Assembly (NCBI RefSeq): GCF_900290275.1
Contig: NZ_LT985331.1
Coordinates: forward strand, 1 to 21,226
DNA from: Prevotella merdae
GTDB taxonomy: Bacteria; Bacteroidota; Bacteroidia; Bacteroidales; Bacteroidaceae
Direction: 5' to 3'
DNA: 21,226 nucleotides
In this document: positions 1 to 7,697 of the stretch, one piece after another
Numbering within the stretch: position 1 is the stretch's first letter
Layout: each line of letters begins with the position of its first letter
The notes under the pieces: generated by a model
Database searches by the model: none
What the model was told of the DNA's origin: nothing
Seen by the model: the letters and a program-made list of their open reading frames with translations, nothing else
Program-made: the position numbers and the translations under genes

Positions 1-2072
1 AGGACTACCAGGAATTGTCGGCTACCGATCAGACACAGTACAAGGGCATACATAATCGGGAAATACGAGTGCTGTTCAATATCGACCAGACCATGCTGCC
101 ACTAAAAGACAAGGAGAAATATGAAGAAGTGGTGAAGGCGAATGTCGGTGCGAATGAAGACAAGGTATTGCGTAGCCAAGTGAATGACTTCATCCAGAAG
201 ATGAAGGACAACCTTATGGCGGTGCGCAAAGACGGAAGCGGAGTGGCACATTATGACACAGAAAAAGATGCTGTGTATATGCCAAAACAAGAAAACTTTG
301 AGCAATATAGCGATTATGTGCAGGAGATGCTGCGCCAAGTGGTGAGTGCTACAGGACATCAACAGCGACTGGCAAGGGAAGGCATGGTGATGAAGAACGG
401 CATTGCGCCATCGGAGGATGCAGTGAAGCAAGAGAAATTGGTGGTGGAACTGGCTTCGGGTATCAAGATGATGGAAATGGGTAAGCCAGCCAAGATTTCC
501 AAGGAGAACATGGGACTGGTGGACTACTGGAACCGCGAATTGAAGGAAAATCCATGTCTGATAGATGCCATAGAGAGTGATGTGAACAATGCCTTGGATG
601 TTATCCGCAAGGCAGAGCGTGGCGAGAAAATTGAATATTCATCCTTGAAGAACGAGCAGCAGACCACCGAGATGCAAGCGCAGATGCCCAAACACTACTT
701 TGTGGCAGATGAGATAGCCAAGCATCCCGACAGCGAACAAAAGTTTGTGGTGATAGTAAGGGATATGGGAAACAAGAATGCCGATGTGGTGTTGCCGGCA
801 GGAGCATCATTGGAAGTGAACAACGAGGTGTCGGGCATGAGCAAGCAGCGCATCGAACATGCCTTACAGAAGGAAGGTTTTCTGTCTGTCAAGTTCTATA
901 ACCCAAATGGTGCATTAGGCTACCATCCTGATGACGGCTATTTTGCAGGAAAGGACATCACCGTTGCAAGATTGAAGAACTGGCAATTGGAAGACATATC
1001 CAAGATAGACGTGAGTGATGCTGTGAGCCAGAGCAAGCAGATGGGCTTCGACCGCATACAGATGGTGCAGGATGACAACAAGCGTTGGGCGATGTATATC
1101 AAGCCAGAAGGACAAAAGGCTTTTTCCATCTATCCCGACAAGGCGGACTTAAACCGCTTCTTCACCACGCTGAAACAGGCGCAGGACACGATGGACAGTT
1201 TGAGAGTGGAACTGGCACAGAAATACTATGCGATGGCAGAGACAAAGCCTGACCTGAAGGTGGACTTGTTTGGCAGCGGTCAGCACAACGAGGTGGACAT
1301 GAACCGCATACAGAAAGTGAACGTGTTCAAGGCAAAGAACGATGTCATTCTGTGTGCAGCCACCATTGATGGTGCAGACAAGTTGCAGCCTCGTGTGTTA
1401 TCGCCAAGCCAATGGCAACGGATGTGGATAGCCGAAGACAAAAACGAGTATAAGAAACATCTTGCAGCAACCTTGTTTGCTGACATCCTGCAGAAAGGAC
1501 AGACGCAGGAGCAGACTGCATCTGAAAAGCAAGTTGAGGAAACCGAGGTGAAGCAAGAAACGCAAGTCTCCACCGATAAGAATGAGGAAGAACATCGGGA
1601 GTATCACGAGGAGGAGAATAAGCAAGCATCTTCTGAGGAAAAGACAGATATTAGGGAAGAGAAGGATGCGACTGTTCAAAGAGATAATAACGCTACTGTG
1701 GAAAAGAAGGAAGAAACAAAGGGTAAGCAGGAGGAAGAGACCAAGGACTCTCCCATCATGAAGCAATGGAAGGAGTTGAAAGCCAAGCATCCTGATGCTT
1801 TGCTGCTGTTTCGTGTAGGTGATTTTTATGAGATGTATGAACAGGATGCCAAGCGAGGAGCGGAAGTATTGGGGATTACATTGACAAAACGAAACACCCA
1901 AGCAGGTCCCTACATGGCTGGCTTTCCACATCATGCCTTGGACACCTATCTGCCCAAACTTATCCGAGCAGGAGAACGAGTAGCTATCTGTGACCAGTTG
2001 GAGGCACCCAAGCAGAAGCAAGAGGAGCAAAATACTGAGGAACAGCAGCGTTCTGGCGGTATGAAACGATAA
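1..2072 (+). CDS. Polyvalent mobile-element protein: degenerate zincin domain plus C-terminal MutS domain I (5' partial)
   Basis: The frame is open to the window edge, so the gene is truncated at its 5' end; the first in-window start-like codon, TTG at 15, lies inside coding sequence. Residues below count from that TTG. Residues 18-150 follow the ArdC/zincin layout ([36 protein letters not shown]), but where an active member has HExxH this one has R107-Q-V-V-S111, so it is probably not a protease. E145 of the distal EELVAEL-like motif remains. A middle region of unknown function is followed by a Lys/Glu-rich low-complexity linker (about 500-575). From about 582 the C-terminus matches the MutS mismatch-recognition domain I, including [20 protein letters not shown] with the F604-Y-E606 motif. 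There is no MutS ATPase. A role in protecting or handling incoming DNA is inferred from the family and the neighbours. Confidence 0.8.
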   Translation, partial: DYQELSATDQTQYKGIHNREIRVLFNIDQTMLPLKDKEKYEEVVKANVGANEDKVLRSQVNDFIQKMKDNLMAVRKDGSGVAHYDTEKDAVYMPKQENFEQYSDYVQEMLRQVVSATGHQQRLAREGMVMKNGIAPSEDAVKQEKLVVELASGIKMMEMGKPAKISKENMGLVDYWNRELKENPCLIDAIESDVNNALDVIRKAERGEKIEYSSLKNEQQTTEMQAQMPKHYFVADEIAKHPDSEQKFVVIVRDMGNKNADVVLPAGASLEVNNEVSGMSKQRIEHALQKEGFLSVKFYNPNGALGYHPDDGYFAGKDITVARLKNWQLEDISKIDVSDAVSQSKQMGFDRIQMVQDDNKRWAMYIKPEGQKAFSIYPDKADLNRFFTTLKQAQDTMDSLRVELAQKYYAMAETKPDLKVDLFGSGQHNEVDMNRIQKVNVFKAKNDVILCAATIDGADKLQPRVLSPSQWQRMWIAEDKNEYKKHLAATLFADILQKGQTQEQTASEKQVEETEVKQETQVSTDKNEEEHREYHEEENKQASSEEKTDIREEKDATVQRDNNATVEKKEETKGKQEEETKDSPIMKQWKELKAKHPDALLLFRVGDFYEMYEQDAKRGAEVLGITLTKRNTQAGPYMAGFPHHALDTYLPKLIRAGERVAICDQLEAPKQKQEEQNTEEQQRSGGMKR

Positions 2073-2088
2073 TAATGAGGATAAAAAC

Positions 2089-3693
2089 ATGAGCAAGAAT
2101 CAGCAATATGCAGAAAGATATGCTGCCGAGGCGATGGAGCAGATGAAGCGATATGGCATCCCTGCTTCCGTCACCTTGGCGCAAGGCATCTTGGAAAGCC
2201 GTAATGGACAGAGTGAACTGTCGCAGTTGGGCAACAACCACTTTGGCGTGAAGGCTTCGAAAAGTTGGTTGAAGAACGGTGGCGATTATCTTGTCTATAC
2301 CGATGACAAGCCTAATGAGAAGTTCTGCAAGTATGCCACGGTGGGTGACTCATACGAGCACCATTCCAAGATATTGAAGAACAGCAGCCGCTACAGCCAA
2401 TGCTTCAAACTCTCTCCCGATGATTACAAGGGATGGACAAAAGGCATTGAGCGAGGCGGTTATGCCACCAATGGAGGATATGCTGCAAGTTTGCAAAAGA
2501 TTATCGAGATCAATGGATTACAGAAGTATGACCAACAAGTGATGCGAGAGATGAGGGCTGAGGGTAAGAAGTTCGGCGTAGAACAGAATGCAAGGACTTC
2601 AGCAACGGTATTGTCTTCGGTATCGCCATCCAATAATGACGAAAAGAAGCAAACTGCATCTCAAACACTTAACGGCAAATACTCATTCCCTGTGAAAAGG
2701 GACGAGTTCTTGTTTGTCACTTCTCCATTCGGTATGCGTCAAGACCCTATGGACAAAAGCAAACAGCAGATGCACAAGGGCATTGACATCAGAGCCAAGC
2801 ATGATGATGTGCTGGCTACAGAGAATGGCGGCAAGGTGGTAGCTGTGAACCACAATGCCAATACTGGCGGTGGCAAGTCTGTGACAGTGGAATACGCAAG
2901 GTCGAACGGAAGCAAGGTACAGACCACCTATATGCACTTGGACAGTATTGCTGTGAAGGTGGGTGACGAGGTAAAAGCAGGACAGAAGTTGGGCGTATCT
3001 GGCAATACTGGAACACGAACCACAGGTGAGCATCTGCATTTCGGAGTGAAAAACATATCGGCAGACGGCAAGACAAGAGACGTGGATCCTGCATCATACT
3101 TGGCGGAGATAGCGCAGAAAGGCAATCTGAAGCAGCAAGCATTGTATAACGGCAATGACCTGTTGGCAAAATACAAAGACAATGGTTCGGGGGTAGATAC
3201 CAGTCTGTCGCCTGATGATTGGATGAAGAAGCTGTTGTCATCTGAGGATGCAAGCACAGGACTGTCGAGTGCAGATTCTATCATGGGATTGGTAACAACC
3301 ATGTATAGCAGTCTGCTTGCACTCGCTGTGCAGATTGACAACAAAAGTGAGGAAGAGCAAAAAGCGCAAATCTCAGAAGCTGTAAGCAAAAGGCAGGTGG
3401 ACTTGAAACCGTTGATGCCGACTATGAATGAATGTGTGCTGAGCGTTGGCGACAATGGAAAGGCTGTGTTGCAAGCGGACAATGGCACTACCAAAGTGAC
3501 GAGAGAGCTGACAAATGCGGAGTTCTGCAGATTGTCACAAGTGTTGGGTGATACCAACCTAAGTAACGAAGCCAAGAAGATGCGTATAGCAGGAATGGTG
3601 AATACTATCGTGCTGACGCAACAGGCATCGCAAAACTATGAACAAGTCCTGGAACAGCAAGAAGGTCAAAGTCAGACAATGCAAAGAAAGTAA
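2089..3693 (+). CDS. Glucosaminidase + M23 metallopeptidase (bifunctional peptidoglycan hydrolase)
   Basis: A 534-aa cell-wall hydrolase. The N-terminal GH73/FlgJ-like glucosaminidase (about 8-145) has ASVTLAQGILESRNGQSEL with probable catalytic E36 and the NNHFGVK motif. The LytM/M23 domain (about 198-340) has all zinc and catalytic motifs: H229 and D233 in HKGIDI, H283 in YMHLD, and H315/H317 in EHLHFG. The remaining C-terminal 200 residues are unrecognised. No signal peptide or membrane segment is visible at the N-terminus (MSKNQQYAERYAAEAM), which is odd for an enzyme acting in the periplasm; delivery through a transfer channel or an atypical export route is inferred. It starts 16 bp after the polyvalent-protein gene, so the two are probably co-transcribed. 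In conjugative elements such enzymes open the peptidoglycan for the transfer apparatus (VirB1-like role). Confidence 0.88.
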   Translation: MSKNQQYAERYAAEAMEQMKRYGIPASVTLAQGILESRNGQSELSQLGNNHFGVKASKSWLKNGGDYLVYTDDKPNEKFCKYATVGDSYEHHSKILKNSSRYSQCFKLSPDDYKGWTKGIERGGYATNGGYAASLQKIIEINGLQKYDQQVMREMRAEGKKFGVEQNARTSATVLSSVSPSNNDEKKQTASQTLNGKYSFPVKRDEFLFVTSPFGMRQDPMDKSKQQMHKGIDIRAKHDDVLATENGGKVVAVNHNANTGGGKSVTVEYARSNGSKVQTTYMHLDSIAVKVGDEVKAGQKLGVSGNTGTRTTGEHLHFGVKNISADGKTRDVDPASYLAEIAQKGNLKQQALYNGNDLLAKYKDNGSGVDTSLSPDDWMKKLLSSEDASTGLSSADSIMGLVTTMYSSLLALAVQIDNKSEEEQKAQISEAVSKRQVDLKPLMPTMNECVLSVGDNGKAVLQADNGTTKVTRELTNAEFCRLSQVLGDTNLSNEAKKMRIAGMVNTIVLTQQASQNYEQVLEQQEGQSQTMQRK

Positions 3694-3751
3694 GATACTT
3701 GGAAGTTCCACAGCTTGGTCGATTGAAAACGAATAAAAAAGTATTTGAGCT

Positions 3752-4360
3752 ATGATTAAATGTAACGTAAGTGTGTGCGGAACCGTCAGCAAGGCTGCAG
3801 TGGTTCGCAATGGGAAGAACGGAATGCCTTTTACAACTTATTCTATAGATGTAGTGGTGCCAGCCAAGAGTGGTATCAACAAGACCGTGATTGTCAGTTG
3901 CATCATGGATGGTGACGATGCGGAAGGCATTGTCGTGGGCAACCGCATTGAGTTGAAAGGTGTGCTGACCTTCAAGAAGAAAGATGACACCCTGTATTTC
4001 AACTTGAAAGGATTGGAAGTGAACCTGTCGCCTGTATCGGAATGCAAGGATGGCATCGTGGGCGACATGGAGTTCAAGGGCAAGGTGGGCAAGGACATCG
4101 ACATGAAGAAAGGCAAGAACGGCAAAAACTTCTTGATGTTCTCGGCTTTCAGTGCAGAGAAGATTGGAGAAGAATTTGCCTTTACATGGGTGCGCTTTGT
4201 CCGCTTCTCGGAAGAAAAGGAAGAATGGCTGCAGTCGAAAGCCACCATCGAGGCAAAGGGCGAGTTGGAAATCTCGGTGTATAACGACAGACTCAACCTG
4301 GGCTGCAAGGTGGCGGAGTTGAGTCAGTGGAAGAAGAAACCGTATCATCCTAACAATTAG
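3752..4360 (+). CDS. Tandem OB-fold, SSB-like protein
   Basis: A 202-aa protein that reads as two OB-like beta barrels. The first (about 1-95) has NVSVCGTVSKAAVVRNGKNG, FTTYSIDVVVP and IELKGVL; the second (about 103-190) repeats the plan with EFKGKVGKDIDMKKGKNGKN, LMFSAFSAEK and ATIEAKGELEISVYNDRLNL. The repeated Gly-Lys-Asn-Gly beta-turn, followed by strands and a closing strand, is typical of SSB-type folds. The tail is basic (QWKKKPYHPNN) and lacks the acidic tip of housekeeping SSB. It lies 58 bp after the hydrolase and 5 bp before the ArdC-like gene, so it is probably translated from the same mRNA as the latter. Binding of single-stranded transfer DNA is the likely role; this is inferred, as I cannot name the exact family. 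A second SSB gene lies at 19870-20253. Confidence 0.72.
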   Translation: MIKCNVSVCGTVSKAAVVRNGKNGMPFTTYSIDVVVPAKSGINKTVIVSCIMDGDDAEGIVVGNRIELKGVLTFKKKDDTLYFNLKGLEVNLSPVSECKDGIVGDMEFKGKVGKDIDMKKGKNGKNFLMFSAFSAEKIGEEFAFTWVRFVRFSEEKEEWLQSKATIEAKGELEISVYNDRLNLGCKVAELSQWKKKPYHPNN

Positions 4361-4365
4361 CAAGT

Positions 4366-5592
4366 ATGGCATATTACAATAAGAGTCCACAGAATAATGG
4401 CGATGGAAAAAATGCTGAGGACAGAGCCTTGGACACCTTCGCAAACATGATGATAGAGAAAATCGAGTCGTTGGGAAGCAAGGACGGATGGCAAAAGCCT
4501 TGGTTTACGGAAGGTACATTGAGCTGGCCGAAGAACCTGTCTGGCAGGGAGTATAACGGTATGAATGCCTTGCTGCTCACCATGCTCTGCGAGAAGAAAG
4601 GCTACGAGTTGCCAGTGTTTTGCACCTTTAACCGTGCAGTGGGTTTGAACTATCAGACGGACAAGCAAGGTAACAAGAAGCTGATGACGGATGCTAATGG
4701 CGAGCCGTTGCCCAAGGTCTGCATCAACAAGGGAGAGAAGAGTTTTCCTGTGATGCTGACGAGTTTCACCATTGTACACAAGGAGACAAAAGAAAAGATA
4801 CCCTATGACGACTACAAGCGAATGAGTGCTGAGGAGCAGAAGGAGTATAATGTCTATCCGAAGTTGAATGTGTACCAGGTGTTCAATGTGGCACAGACCA
4901 ATCTGAAGGAGGCAAGACCTGAATTGTATGCCAAGTTGGAAGCGGAGAACAAGCCCGAAAAGGCATTGGTGAAGGAAGGTGACATGTATTCGTTTCCTGC
5001 TGTTGACCAAATGTTCAAAGAGCAGAGATGGATTTGCCCCATCAACATCGAGCACCAAGACAATGCATTCTACTCCATTTCCCGCAATCAGATAACCATT
5101 CCAGAGAAGTCACAGTTCAAGGATGGTGAGTCGTGGTATGGTACAGCGTTTCATGAGATGGTTCACTCGACAGGAGCGGAAGATCAGTTGAACCGCCTTA
5201 AACCGCAGTCGGGCTTTGGTTCCGATGAATATGCACGTGAGGAACTGGTGGCAGAGTTGGGCAGTGCGTTGGTGTGCCAGAAGTATGGCATGACCAAGAA
5301 TTTGAAAGAGGACAGTGCCGCCTATCTGAAATCGTGGCTCGGCAGTCTGAAAGAGTCGCCAAGTTTCATCAAGACCACCTTGATGGATGTGAAAAAGGCA
5401 ACGTCCATTCTCACGCAGAGAATAGACGAAGTGTCTTTGGAAATGAAGGAGCAACAGAGTGAGGATGTTGCAGTTTCGGTATCAGATGAGAAAAAGGATG
5501 CGAAGGACATGAAGCAATCTGCATCATCAAATGATAATGAGCAGACTGAGGTAGAAGAGGAAAAAGTCGCACGGTCTGCGTTCCGTCGGTAA
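4366..5592 (+). CDS. ArdC-type antirestriction / zincin-like metallopeptidase protein
   Basis: A 408-aa protein with the usual two-part ArdC plan. The N-terminal ArcN-like ssDNA-binding domain (about 15-180) has the characteristic WQKPWF, REYNGMNALLL, CTFNRAVGLNYQ, KGEKSFPV and VYQVFNVAQT blocks. The zincin-like metallopeptidase domain (about 205-345) has H263-E-M-V-H267 followed by STG, and E292/E293/E297 in REELVAELGS as the third-ligand motif. The C-terminal 50 residues are acidic and low in complexity. ArdC proteins enter the recipient with transferred DNA and protect it from restriction. Unlike the degenerate copy at the left edge, this zinc site is intact, so the operon encodes one apparently active and one apparently dead zincin. 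The start is 5 bp after the preceding stop. The gene ends just before a strong terminator hairpin. Confidence 0.88.
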   Translation: MAYYNKSPQNNGDGKNAEDRALDTFANMMIEKIESLGSKDGWQKPWFTEGTLSWPKNLSGREYNGMNALLLTMLCEKKGYELPVFCTFNRAVGLNYQTDKQGNKKLMTDANGEPLPKVCINKGEKSFPVMLTSFTIVHKETKEKIPYDDYKRMSAEEQKEYNVYPKLNVYQVFNVAQTNLKEARPELYAKLEAENKPEKALVKEGDMYSFPAVDQMFKEQRWICPINIEHQDNAFYSISRNQITIPEKSQFKDGESWYGTAFHEMVHSTGAEDQLNRLKPQSGFGSDEYAREELVAELGSALVCQKYGMTKNLKEDSAAYLKSWLGSLKESPSFIKTTLMDVKKATSILTQRIDEVSLEMKEQQSEDVAVSVSDEKKDAKDMKQSASSNDNEQTEVEEEKVARSAFRR

Positions 5593-5616
5593 CGAGTCAA
5601 TCTGAGGTAAACATGC

Positions 5617-5668
5617 AAAAATCCAAGATGCGCACATATATAATAATGTGTAAGTATCTTGGATTTTT
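5617..5668. terminator. Bidirectional terminator hairpin between convergent genes
   Basis: Perfect 13-bp inverted repeat AAAAATCCAAGAT (5617-5629) / ATCTTGGATTTTT (5656-5668), with an inner CACAT/ATGTG pair (5633-5637 / 5646-5650). The A-run and T-run at the ends make it suitable in both directions. It lies between the ArdC-type gene (+) and the small gene at 5682 (-). Confidence 0.85.
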
Positions 5669-5681
5669 CGTTTTGGGAGTT

Positions 5682-5963
5682 TTATTCTTCCTTCTCATCA
5701 TCTTCTTCGGGTGATAGCCATTTCTGCCAATCTTCCTCATCGATGGTGAGGTCGTTCATTTCCCAATCGTATGCGAGTTCAGGCATTGGGTCACGAGAGT
5801 AAGGGAAATGGATGGTATAGCCAATTTGTCCATAGGAGACATGGAGCGGAGTGACGCAAAGGTCTCTGCCGAAATAGCTTTGGGTGGTAAGGTATTTGCG
5901 CCAGTTGAAACGCTCATTGAGTATGTTTCGACATAGGCGGTAAAGATATTGTTCTATTGTCAT
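5682..5963 (-). CDS. Small hypothetical protein, acidic C-terminus
   Basis: 93 aa, no family recognised. The N-terminus is basic and aromatic (QYLYRLCRNILNERFNWRKYL), with a middle block GYTIHFPYSRDPMPELAYDWEM and a strongly acidic tail (SPEEDDEKEE). Its ATG overlaps the end of the upstream 123-aa gene by 4 bp (5960-5963), a sign of translational coupling. It is the last gene of the small - strand group and ends 13 bp from the bidirectional terminator. Function unknown; position among accessory genes of a mobile element is all the context offers. Confidence 0.72.
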   Translation of the reverse strand: MTIEQYLYRLCRNILNERFNWRKYLTTQSYFGRDLCVTPLHVSYGQIGYTIHFPYSRDPMPELAYDWEMNDLTIDEEDWQKWLSPEEDDEKEE

Positions 5964-6331
5964 ACGGTTTGAAGTTCCAACTGTGAATAATATTGTCTGA
6001 ATGCCTCATAAAGGTCAGCCATCATGACTTCGGCTTCCTCCATGTCTTTGACTATATCGGCAATGTGGTAAGGTGCGCCATTTTTGCCGTGACCGTCTGA
6101 GCCAATCCAAATGTACGCTTCCTCGTCAACATCAAAGTTCTCATAATACTCATGGATATTGTCGATGAAGGCTTCCATACCATCGTCTTCAAGTTCCACG
6201 CTGAAATTGAAATCTTGACCATAGGAAGTATATTTGGCGAAGTTTACATCTGTCTTGCCATTTTGTGGCTCGGAGAAATCAACGCTCCATCCTAATATTT
6301 CGGCTATCTCCGTTATCTTTTGCTGTATCAT
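5960..6331 (-). CDS. Small acidic hypothetical protein
   Basis: 123 aa, family not recognised. It is highly acidic and rich in aromatics: an N-terminal helix (ITEIAEILGWSVDF), a beta-rich centre with NFSVELEDDGMEAFIDNIHEYYENFDVDEEAYIW, and a C-terminal helical block (ADIVKDMEEAEVMMADLYEAFRQYYSQLELQ). The composition is that of a DNA-mimic or antirestriction-like protein, but no ArdA motif is seen and I make no such call. It overlaps the following 93-aa gene by 4 bp and is separated from the upstream DUF2958 gene by a hairpin. Confidence 0.75.
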   Translation of the reverse strand: MIQQKITEIAEILGWSVDFSEPQNGKTDVNFAKYTSYGQDFNFSVELEDDGMEAFIDNIHEYYENFDVDEEAYIWIGSDGHGKNGAPYHIADIVKDMEEAEVMMADLYEAFRQYYSQLELQTV

Positions 6332-6347
6332 ATAGTTTGATTTTTAG

Positions 6348-6374
6348 CAGCCATAGGCAAGAAGCCTACGGCTG
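6348..6374. other. Intergenic hairpin between DUF2958 gene and 123-aa gene
   Basis: CAGCCATAGGC (6348-6358) / GCCTACGGCTG (6364-6374) forms an 11-bp stem with one mismatch and a 5-nt loop. Read on the - strand it lies between the DUF2958 stop (6384) and the next start (6331), and no T-run follows it on that strand. It therefore looks like an mRNA-processing, stability or attenuation element rather than a plain terminator. Confidence 0.5.
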
Positions 6375-6383
6375 ATGAATGGT

Positions 6384-6758
6384 TTAAACTTCTTCCCTGT
6401 CATACATGTCAGACAGAAACGACTGCAATCTCTCGTCGGGAATGTTTCCGATTGGGCAAGGCTTGAAGCTCTTGTCCTGCAATATCGGTATCTTGGGAAG
6501 GTTATGTCCGACATCCATGCTGATACTTTCCATTTCCTTGATGGAAGCATAGCCATATTCTGTATCGGCAAGACCGACAACGATAGAGAACAGCGTGAAG
6601 TCATTGCCTTCCGGCTGACCTTCCAATACATACCAACGGACTTTGCCGATGAAGAAGACGCATAGGCAAATGGCATCCTTCTTCTTGCCGTCCTGTGAAT
6701 AAAGCGGATATAGCTTGAACTGCTCCGCCAACTGAGGTGTAATCAATCTGCTTGTCAT
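6384..6758 (-). CDS. DUF2958 domain-containing protein
   Basis: 124 aa from the ATG at 6758. The sequence MTSRLITPQLAEQFKLYPLY, then AICLCVFFIGKVRWYVLEGQ, FTLFSIVVGLADTEYGYASIKEME matches the DUF2958 pattern (LITPEL near the start, a WY-E strand, a G-x-x-D-x-E-x-GY block). DUF2958 proteins are frequent on plasmids and conjugative elements; their biochemical role is unknown to me. The frame is open 39 codons further upstream (to 6875), but that extension overlaps the preceding gene and has no family-like sequence, so the internal ATG is preferred. Confidence 0.8.
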   Translation of the reverse strand: MTSRLITPQLAEQFKLYPLYSQDGKKKDAICLCVFFIGKVRWYVLEGQPEGNDFTLFSIVVGLADTEYGYASIKEMESISMDVGHNLPKIPILQDKSFKPCPIGNIPDERLQSFLSDMYDREEV

Positions 6759-6765
6759 AACTGCA

Positions 6766-7068
6766 TTATTTATTGGGTGAATACTCTGGTGAAGATGGAT
6801 GGTAGAGTTGCTGCTCACGCAAGGCTTCAATGGCTGCATGTGCCAAGGTGCAAGCCCATTCATTGCGAAGGTCATAATAGCCCTTCTGATAGTTTACAGC
6901 CAACTGCTCCATGAAAGCCATCATCACCTTGAACTTCTCGTTTACAAGAAAGCGGTGGTCATTGGCAAACTCTGCACCCACCTTGGATGCGGAACATATC
7001 TTGCCGTTCACGAAGCGTGAAAACTCATTGACAAACTCCTTGTCTCTTTCGTTAATCATATCGTTCAT
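6766..7068 (-). CDS. Hypothetical helical protein
   Basis: 100 aa from the ATG at 7068, mostly helical by composition (MNDMINERDKEFVNEF, KFKVMMAFMEQLAVNYQKGY, WACTLAHAAIEALREQQ). No family recognised. An alternative ATG at 7173 would add 35 residues containing a basic KKKK patch, and the frame is open to 7323; no ribosome-binding site favours either start, so the N-terminus is uncertain. The stop lies 7 bp before the DUF2958 start, which supports one transcript for the four - strand genes. Confidence 0.6.
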   Translation of the reverse strand: MNDMINERDKEFVNEFSRFVNGKICSASKVGAEFANDHRFLVNEKFKVMMAFMEQLAVNYQKGYYDLRNEWACTLAHAAIEALREQQLYHPSSPEYSPNK

Positions 7069-7458
7069 ATCTGTTCGGATTAAATTGTGAAACTTCTTTT
7101 TCTTCCCTATTCTCGAAGCCTTTACGACTTCATCGAGGGAATTGATTTTACGTGCAATCAAGAGTTCGGACATGGAGGCAGACAAGACAAGGAATTGGGA
7201 GATTATTTCATTGGAATACCCCAATCTTTGATTGGTGGAAGGCTGCTGATGAAATAACCTGCTAATAGCAAGGCGGTACTTGACAGTCTGGTGGGCTGAA
7301 CTAAATTTGCTAAGGAAAAACAAGGGAGGATGAAGGTGTATGGGAGATGTGTAGTGACTAAAACAGGTAAGATTACCACTTTTTGATAGTGGAGATTATG
7401 TTTGTTCATTATTGCAACCATGTTCATTCTCATTGAACAAGACTAATACATTGAACAT

Positions 7459-7496
7459 ATTCCCGATTTTTGTCATTTGTGTCAGTTTTCGGGAAT
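7459..7496. promoter_or_regulatory. 38-bp palindromic element, copy A
   Basis: Begins ATTCCCGA and ends TCGGGAAT, with TGTCATTTGTGTCA in the centre. It is the most distant and most degenerate of three equal-length elements upstream of the AAA ATPase gene. The conserved outer octamers and variable centre suggest an operator or a site for the ATPase itself (inference). Confidence 0.7.
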
Positions 7497-7584
7497 GAAT
7501 ATGTAAAATACCACTGACATCTCAGTATTTGGGGCTTGAATTGTATGAGGTTTTGAATGTAAAACCACATAAAAGACAATTTCT

Positions 7585-7622
7585 ATTCCCGATTTTTGTC
7601 ATTAATGACACTTTTCGGGAAT
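7585..7622. promoter_or_regulatory. 38-bp palindromic element, copy B
   Basis: Same outer ATTCCCGA/TCGGGAAT octamers as copy A; the centre is a perfect 14-bp palindrome, TGTCATTAATGACA. It begins 126 bp after the start of copy A and 75 bp before the start of copy C. Confidence 0.72.
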
Positions 7623-7650
7623 AAAATTCTTTCTTTTCCGATAAAAAACG

Positions 7651-7658
7651 TACCTTTG
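7651..7658 (+). promoter_or_regulatory. Bacteroidetes-type -7 box (TACCTTTG) of the AAA ATPase gene
   Basis: TACCTTTG fits TAnnTTTG exactly and is followed by CATTCCCGA, the start of palindrome copy C. Transcription would begin near 7664, inside copy C, giving a leader of only about 30 nt. No convincing -33 TTTG was found. Confidence 0.6.
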
Positions 7659-7659
7659 C

Positions 7660-7697
7660 ATTCCCGAAAGTTGACACTAATGTCACTTTTCGGGAAT
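7660..7697. promoter_or_regulatory. 38-bp palindromic element, copy C, overlapping the AAA ATPase start codon
   Basis: ATTCCCGA ... TCGGGAAT with centre TGACACTAATGTCA. Its last two bases are the first two bases of the ATG at 7696. Since the -7 box lies just outside its left arm, the element would cover the transcription start and almost all of the leader. It could act as DNA operator or as an RNA hairpin hiding the start codon. Confidence 0.7.

Noticed and set aside
1398..2096. Long 232-codon open frame on the - strand
   Set aside because: It is the antisense shadow of the polyvalent-protein gene, whose Lys/Glu-rich linker reads as Leu/Phe/Ser-rich on the other strand.
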